Of a DNA stretch of 64,000 nucleotides, positions 58,776 to 64,000 are shown piece after piece. Each line of letters begins with the position of its first letter. Positions within the stretch are counted from its first letter, which is position 1. A program made the translations under genes and the position numbers. This DNA comes from Stictocephala bisonia. Lineage: Eukaryota; Arthropoda; Insecta; Hemiptera; Membracidae. A model generated the notes under the pieces. That model was not told the DNA's origin, did not search any database, and saw nothing but the letters and a program-made list of their open reading frames with translations. The stretch covers positions 186,001 to 250,000 of the forward strand of contig JAQJVL010000688.1 in assembly GCA_035578905.1 (NCBI GenBank), given 5' to 3'.

Positions 58776-60014
58776 AACGAGTAGAGACTCATGGATTTAT
58801 ACCTCATTTTCCATCCATTCCATCCATTAGACCTCCCATTCCATCCATATGGAGACTGTTGAGTTAAACATAATAGTTTTGTATTAATTCACAAAGTGAA
58901 CATAAGTGAACTATCTTGTAGGGGTAAAATTATCATTACAATGTTCATGGTGTCAATGGATATTAGATGCAGAAATTCTCTATTGCCTATGATGAGAATT
59001 GATAATGATATATTGTTGTAATAATACGTATAGAATATGAGCTTAATATCTGGAATACAGGAGCAGTAATGTTAATTATACTTTTTGTACCTGACAACTA
59101 TTACAATTTCATTTGTATCACCAAGATATTGTTTTGAAGATTACGTTCTTAACAAAAACACTAGATATGTCAAGAAACCACAGCCAATTTTTTTACATTT
59201 TATTCTATCATCTAAGAAAAGTGGTTGGTCAAATGTGATGGGAATGTTGTTTCCCTTCAAATGAGCTGTCAACTGTATCAGAAGAGGTTGTCAACTACAG
59301 GGCCATTTGTCAGCGAGAAAAGCCCGGCTATTAACTGGACGGCAGACAACAAAAAGCCATCTATGGCTTCACAACTCTACGGGACAGCCACTTTTGCATT
59401 CTTCGTGGTATTAACTTTATAAAAAAATTCGACTTCTTTTTATTTTTTATCCTCAATGGGCTTACACGTTATTAGCACATTTCAATAACACATATTATCC
59501 CAATAATAAAATGGAAAATATCCAAAGCGCATTAAAATTGTTTCAACGTTTTCAAATATGTCTGGTATTTTCAGAAGCCCAATATGTCAACGAATTATTT
59601 TGCAACTAATCGGATATGTCAAAAGATTGTCAACATTATTTACTGCCTCACACTGCACAACTAATTCATAGCCTTTAGAACGGGGTCTCAAATGTAGGCC
59701 TACACAATTAGATAAATAACTAATTTATAGCTATGAAGAAGAGATGTAACTAATTGTAAATATTGTAATATTTTGTGAACCACCTGATAAAATTATAAAG
59801 GTAATGCAATTTTTGTTCAATTTAGCCTATCGTAATACATTCTTTTACAAAATTTAATCATTTTAATTAAATTTGAAAATTGAACTCATATATTTACTAA
59901 AAAAGTCTGTCCTGAACACAGTCAATTATAATATGATGAAAAACATGGCAAACTAAATTAGATAGAGATGCAATTTACTTTTCATATGAAGCAATGGATG
60001 GGTTGACTGGTCTT
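58776..60014. other. Upstream region of the lipocalin gene, nothing else recognised
   Basis: A locally GC-richer patch at 59225-59420 has a 65-codon frame (containing VSEKSPAINWTADNKKPS) that I do not recognise; it could be an exon of another gene or a decayed element. No TATA box is obvious just upstream of 60020. Confidence 0.4.
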
Positions 60015-60024
60015 TATTCAGTTT
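60015..60024 (+). promoter_or_regulatory. Candidate arthropod initiator of the lipocalin gene
   Basis: TATTCAGTTT contains the arthropod initiator TCAGT, with A at 60020 as putative +1. There is no TATA box about 30 bp upstream and no clear downstream promoter element, so placement is tentative. Confidence 0.4.
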
Positions 60025-60173
60025 CCAAGAAGGCCTGGTGCAATTCGCGAGAGTGGATTGCTGACGAATTTTGTGGTTTGTGAACCGTTTTACTATTACG
60101 CCAGCTACGTCCTACATTGTTGTCACTTTCGTCGAGTTGTGTGCTGGCGATAGTCGTGTGTCTTACTAAAAAT
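60020..60173 (+). other. Lipocalin exon 1 (5' UTR and first two bases of ATG)
   Basis: The stretch has no ATG, is less AT-rich than its flanks and ends CTAAAAAT followed by GTAAGT, a consensus splice donor. Joining to the acceptor at 63007 gives CTAAAAATGGAGTGG: an ATG with A at -3 and G at +4. The 5' edge is defined only by the candidate initiator. The pairing of these two exons is inferred, but the fit is good. Confidence 0.6.
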
Positions 60174-63131
60174 GTAAGTAATTTTAGTGTTTTCACTTTG
60201 TTCTCAATAAATTATGTATCACATTACTAGTTTATGCACGAATATAGTAGACACCAGTTTTATTTATGATTTTCACATTGTTATAAATTGATTATAAGAG
60301 TATTTATACTGTATACATGTATACAGAGTAGAAATACAGCGAAATGGATTTGAGTAAAATAAATTAAATTATCATATTATTTAAGTTATTTTTCACGATA
60401 GTACATAAGGAATATATTTTTAAATTATCTTTTATGGTTGTTACAAAATGATGTCTCTGCCATAAAACAGACAACAATGTATTGGTTAATTTATATTTTC
60501 AAAGCATTTTAGTGTAAAATATAATCATTATGAAAATAATGGCCTCTACTAATGCGTTGCAAACACCCGTGACCAAACTTCACGGTGTGAAGGCTGCGTA
60601 TGTGGACTGCGTAGGGAAAGGTCTACGGTTCGAATCTCCAACTGAGCTAACGATCGATACCTCGTTAACCTGTATTAACGGAATACAGTTTATGCAGAGA
60701 CCTGCTGGCTCATGTGAAGTGGCATTTATAAACTTCAATTATAACTCTCATACTCAAACAAGTTGAAGGTTTGATTGTCTATTCTACTATAGACTATTTT
60801 CAGTTTTTATAAAACAGTTAATTGTTAATCATTAAAATATATTTATGGGCCTTTCATTTTGATACAATTGTGTCACAAGGGATGAGAAATTAAAATAAAT
60901 CACAATTAATTTAATCAAACACTTTTAGTTTGAAAAAGAATAGATGAAGATTGACACTGTATATTATGGCTGGAATGAAACTGTAATTCCAAAATAATTA
61001 ACCTTTATTGTCTCTCAATTCATAACTAGACAAAGAACAGAAAACGTTTCAAGATATAATAACTATGTAAGTAATAAAACATATTCTATTTAAGTATGTA
61101 ATTTTGAATTTAAAAACTACAGATAAATTAACATAACATGCGTCGAACTCTGCCGGACAGATGTAGAATTAATTCAGAATACATTATCAGCTGTTTAATA
61201 CTTAATTAATGTGCAACAGGAAATCTGTCCGGTTTCTCACAAATATTAACAATAACATTGCATTGATGCAACAATTTTATTTTATTAGAACAATTTTGTA
61301 ATGTTACCTTTCAACTAAGTGTAGTTAGCTTCAATCCCAAATAATGTAGCTTATGCTGTAAAGAGGGCAAGTCAGAAAGGTGATACTAAAATAACATTGA
61401 TGATGCCAAGAATATTTTCGTAAATACAAACTAAAAAGAAAATTTAATTTTTAGGCAAACATTAATTTGAATTTAGGCTTACGTAAGCTAATATTAGTGA
61501 GGCGTATGGTTTCGTAAAGTAAACTTGAGGACTTTTTTAGTTTAACAATCAGGGTCTTCATTTGTGTATAACTATCAGTTTTTTCCTTTCAATATTAACT
61601 ATTTGTAAATCGATGCTACATGGACTTCGCTATGTAAAGTAAGTAATATATATTCCGTTGTGATGTTAAAAACTAACTTATACCCTAATTATTAAAAATG
61701 TAATGTTTTCAAACAATAGTTATCCAAGAAATGGATATAAATAGTAATGAACATCCAATCCATCCATAAGTCTTGGACAGACTCTTCCACCTACCCTCCA
61801 GACTTAAATTCACGAAGTTAACTTAACTTGAGTTGACTGCATGCGTCTTTAAATCACATTAATTCTTAACCTTATATTCATGGAGTCAACTTTGTTTATT
61901 TTCATTTGGATTCTGTTACATATATTTATAGCCTTCATTAAAAAGTGAAATTACAGGTGAACGGTTTTTTTGTTTTATTTTAATGTGTAATGGACACATT
62001 TCACGTATTTCCCCTTTGTTTTTAATGTGATATGTGACAAAAACAACTTTATAAAAGTATTATATTTTAAATACGTATATCACTGAAAATTAGACTGAAA
62101 ATTTCCCTGAGTAGGTATTTTGGTAGTATGAAATAATTTTCAAAGTAATATTCTTTTATTTTCGGATCATAAGATCAATAGGTTCAACACAATTATGTAT
62201 TTTCATGAAATTTGTTTGAAACAGGACAACATTTTCAGATATCCATTTCTATTCAGTATTCATTTTTAAGACGCCGATCGTAGAGATATGGGCGAATGTG
62301 AGATGCGAATGGTGTGATGACAGTATAAGATGTATGAGATTAATAAGTGTACTCATTGTTATTTACACTGGACGACTGTTCCTTAAGACGAAGTTATTAA
62401 CCCAATTTCTAGGGTCTATAAGGGACTACAGCTTTATATGGAATCCGAACTACGTAATATTGGTCTGCTTTTCACCCAAGTGACAAGCCCGATACTCAGC
62501 TCTTTTCTCCACACAACATCCGGACACTGACTACCACTCAACACAAATACTCCCTGACTTCCATTGCCATTAGTGTCCATGGCATTAGTGTCCACGTAGA
62601 TCGCGACTGTTAAGCGGACGCTGAATGAATATTAAGATGACTAAGCATAGAACCCACCACCACAATCTCCACAACACTTTGTCTCTAGTAGCTGGGTTAC
62701 AGTACTGCGCCACTAGTGCTAACGATCAAACAATTGAAGTAGATCAACAATGAGTTTTCTATCACACGAGTTTATCTAGTTTAGTGAATTAAAAGCTAAA
62801 CTCAAGTTGATATAATTTTAAAATATAAAGAAATAATTAAAAAAACATAAATTAATACAAATATTGTTTATATAAATCCCACGTTTGATAACTCTGCATT
62901 GTTTTATTTTGTACATCACGCAAAATTAATATCATTACTTAAATGATAAATATACAGATTGTTAATAAAATATCATTTATATTTTATACATCATATTTTT
63001 TCAACAGGGAGTGGCAAATTATTTTGGGAATCGTGATCCTTATCTTCCTGCCAGAGAATGTTCTCAACCACGTTATAAGTCCTGGAAAGTGCCCTGAACT
63101 GGAAGTCAAACAAGACTTCGATGTAAAAAAG
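60172..63131 (+). CDS. Apolipoprotein-D-like lipocalin, N-terminal part (gene continues beyond window)
   Basis: Coding exon 2 is 63008-63131, between the acceptor TTTTTTCAACAG and the donor AAAAAG-GTAAGC. Its first base completes the ATG begun at 60172-60173. The protein starts MEWQIILGIVILIFLPENV, a typical signal peptide with a hydrophobic core at about residues 4-15. It continues SPGKCPELEVKQDFDVKK, which is the N-terminus of insect apoD/Lazarillo/bilin-binding lipocalins (GKCP..., NFDxxKY), with the first conserved Cys. The exon ends in phase 0 just where the GxWYEI motif would start, so the barrel is encoded further right. The family binds small hydrophobic ligands and is secreted. The 2,834-bp intron 1 (60174-63007) carries a SINE-like copy at 62252. 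No frame damage is visible. The family assignment is firm for about 15 residues only. Confidence 0.75.
60174..62251 (+). other. Lipocalin intron 1, left part
   Basis: AT-rich. A 78-codon frame at 60530-60766 contains a worn B-box-like ACGGTTCGAATCTCC and is probably an old SINE head. CCGGACAGAT at 61153 and ATCTGTCCGG at about 61222 form a 10-bp inverted repeat. No other exon recognised. Confidence 0.45.
62252..62637 (-). repeat. SINE-like family, near full-length copy inside lipocalin intron 1
   Basis: On the - strand it runs from AGCGTCCGCTTAACAGTCGC through GGCTTGTCACTTGGGTG, GTTCGGATTCCATATAAAG (eroded B-box) and CGCCCATATCTCTACG to CGATCGGCGTCTTAAAAATG and an AATACTGAATA tail. It is antisense to the gene. 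Confidence 0.75.
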
Positions 63132-64000
63132 GTAAGCACGGTCTTTGAGAACAAGGAAAAGGAATACGTAAAGTCTACATTACGTAGACATAAAGACATT
63201 AAACATATGATGCTCTCTGAAAGATAAATTTATATTCCAGGCCATATCCTTGGATTACATTGTATAAAACACTTCTGAATGATAGTATAACTTCTGAAAG
63301 GGATGTGAATAGCTTTCATAATAAGATAATTGAAGTGTAGTAGTTTGTGGTTACTTAAAAATGTTTTCTATTCGTATACCGTAACTACTTTAATTAACTA
63401 TAAACATTTCTGTGGCTTCAAATTGGGAGTGACTTTCTACATAACAAGCTACACAGATTTACCTTTATCAATTGAAACTAAATTAGTTAAATAACATATT
63501 ATTTTTATTGAAACGTGTATGTTATTCTGATTCAGCAAATTCGTAACTCAAATCCAACAAATGCCTCTTATATTACAAAGGAAAATTGCTCGTTGTCTAG
63601 TAATAGTTGTAGCCTTATTAAAGCTACTATTTATTTTTGATATGTTGAAAAATCTTAAATGAGAGATTAAAATAAGACTTCTCCAGTGAACAAATTTTTC
63701 TTTATTTATCTTCTTATAAATAATTTCAACAAATAAAAATTGGTTTCTTCTACAAATAATGATAAAAACGAAAATAAAAATCTCTTCTTTTATTGACTCA
63801 ATGGAACATAAATAAATTAAAACAACTCTTCCAAAATGATAAATTAAATATCTTCAGACCAGAACCTTTTTTTATTTATTTGACTTTTTTAATAAATTTC
63901 TTTAAACTTTTAAATCAAAAAATTCAAAATTCAACATTGTAATAAATTTTCTAAATTCTTTAAAATTGTTTAAAATTGCCTTTTATTAAATTTTCTAAAA
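63132..64000 (+). other. Lipocalin intron 2, to the window edge
   Basis: AT-rich, increasingly so after 63640. No acceptor plus coding exon with the GxWYE motif is found before the window ends, so exon 3 lies outside. Confidence 0.5.

Overview
The window looks like nuclear, non-coding-rich DNA from an arthropod, most likely an insect. It is AT-rich by eye and eukaryotic in organisation: spliced exons, a TCAGT-type initiator, non-LTR retrotransposon, Helitron, hAT and mariner-like remains, SINE-like repeats and many minisatellites. I cannot fix the order or species from sequence alone. There is no operon, CRISPR array or bacterial-style gene cluster.

Only one host gene is supported. At the right edge, on the + strand, a non-coding first exon (about 60020-60173) and a second exon (63008-63131) of an apolipoprotein-D-like lipocalin can be joined. 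The ATG start codon is formed across the splice junction, and exon 2 encodes a signal peptide followed by the lipocalin N-terminus. The gene continues beyond the window. Its first intron carries a SINE-like insertion.

The best preserved mobile element is a 5,547-bp non-LTR retrotransposon on the - strand (40698-46244). It has a perfect 11-bp target-site duplication, ORF1 (451 aa), ORF2 (endonuclease, reverse transcriptase, RNase H and a C-terminal Cys/His cluster), a 5' UTR and a (CAATA)n tail. ORF2 lies in the -1 frame relative to ORF1, overlaps it, and has no ATG before its endonuclease domain. Just beyond its 5' end is a 37-bp satellite array, which is split by a 1,959-bp TG...CA element with a GTAA duplication (probable solo LTR). 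Other elements are a 957-bp non-autonomous hAT element with an 8-bp duplication (18606-19562), a decayed Helitron helicase (34788-35445), a decayed mariner/IS630-like transposase (56673-56997), three reverse-transcriptase remnants, a long-TIR element (38112-38476), and two other long inverted repeats (8348-8606 and 51394-51533).

Tandem repeats dominate the rest: a 91-bp array (1-1772), a 157-bp array (4484-5140), a 70-bp array with a 700-bp higher-order period (29374-31210), the 37-bp array, a 35-bp G-rich two-variant array (51691-52927), a 28-bp array (53419-53777) and long GA, AT, TA and CA microsatellites. A GGGTGGG-rich minisatellite motif appears in at least ten separate places, of which the 35-bp array looks like the amplified member. 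A SINE-like family with a B-box-like motif and an AATAAA-rich tail has at least eight copies. Remaining stretches are AT-rich sequence in which I recognise nothing.
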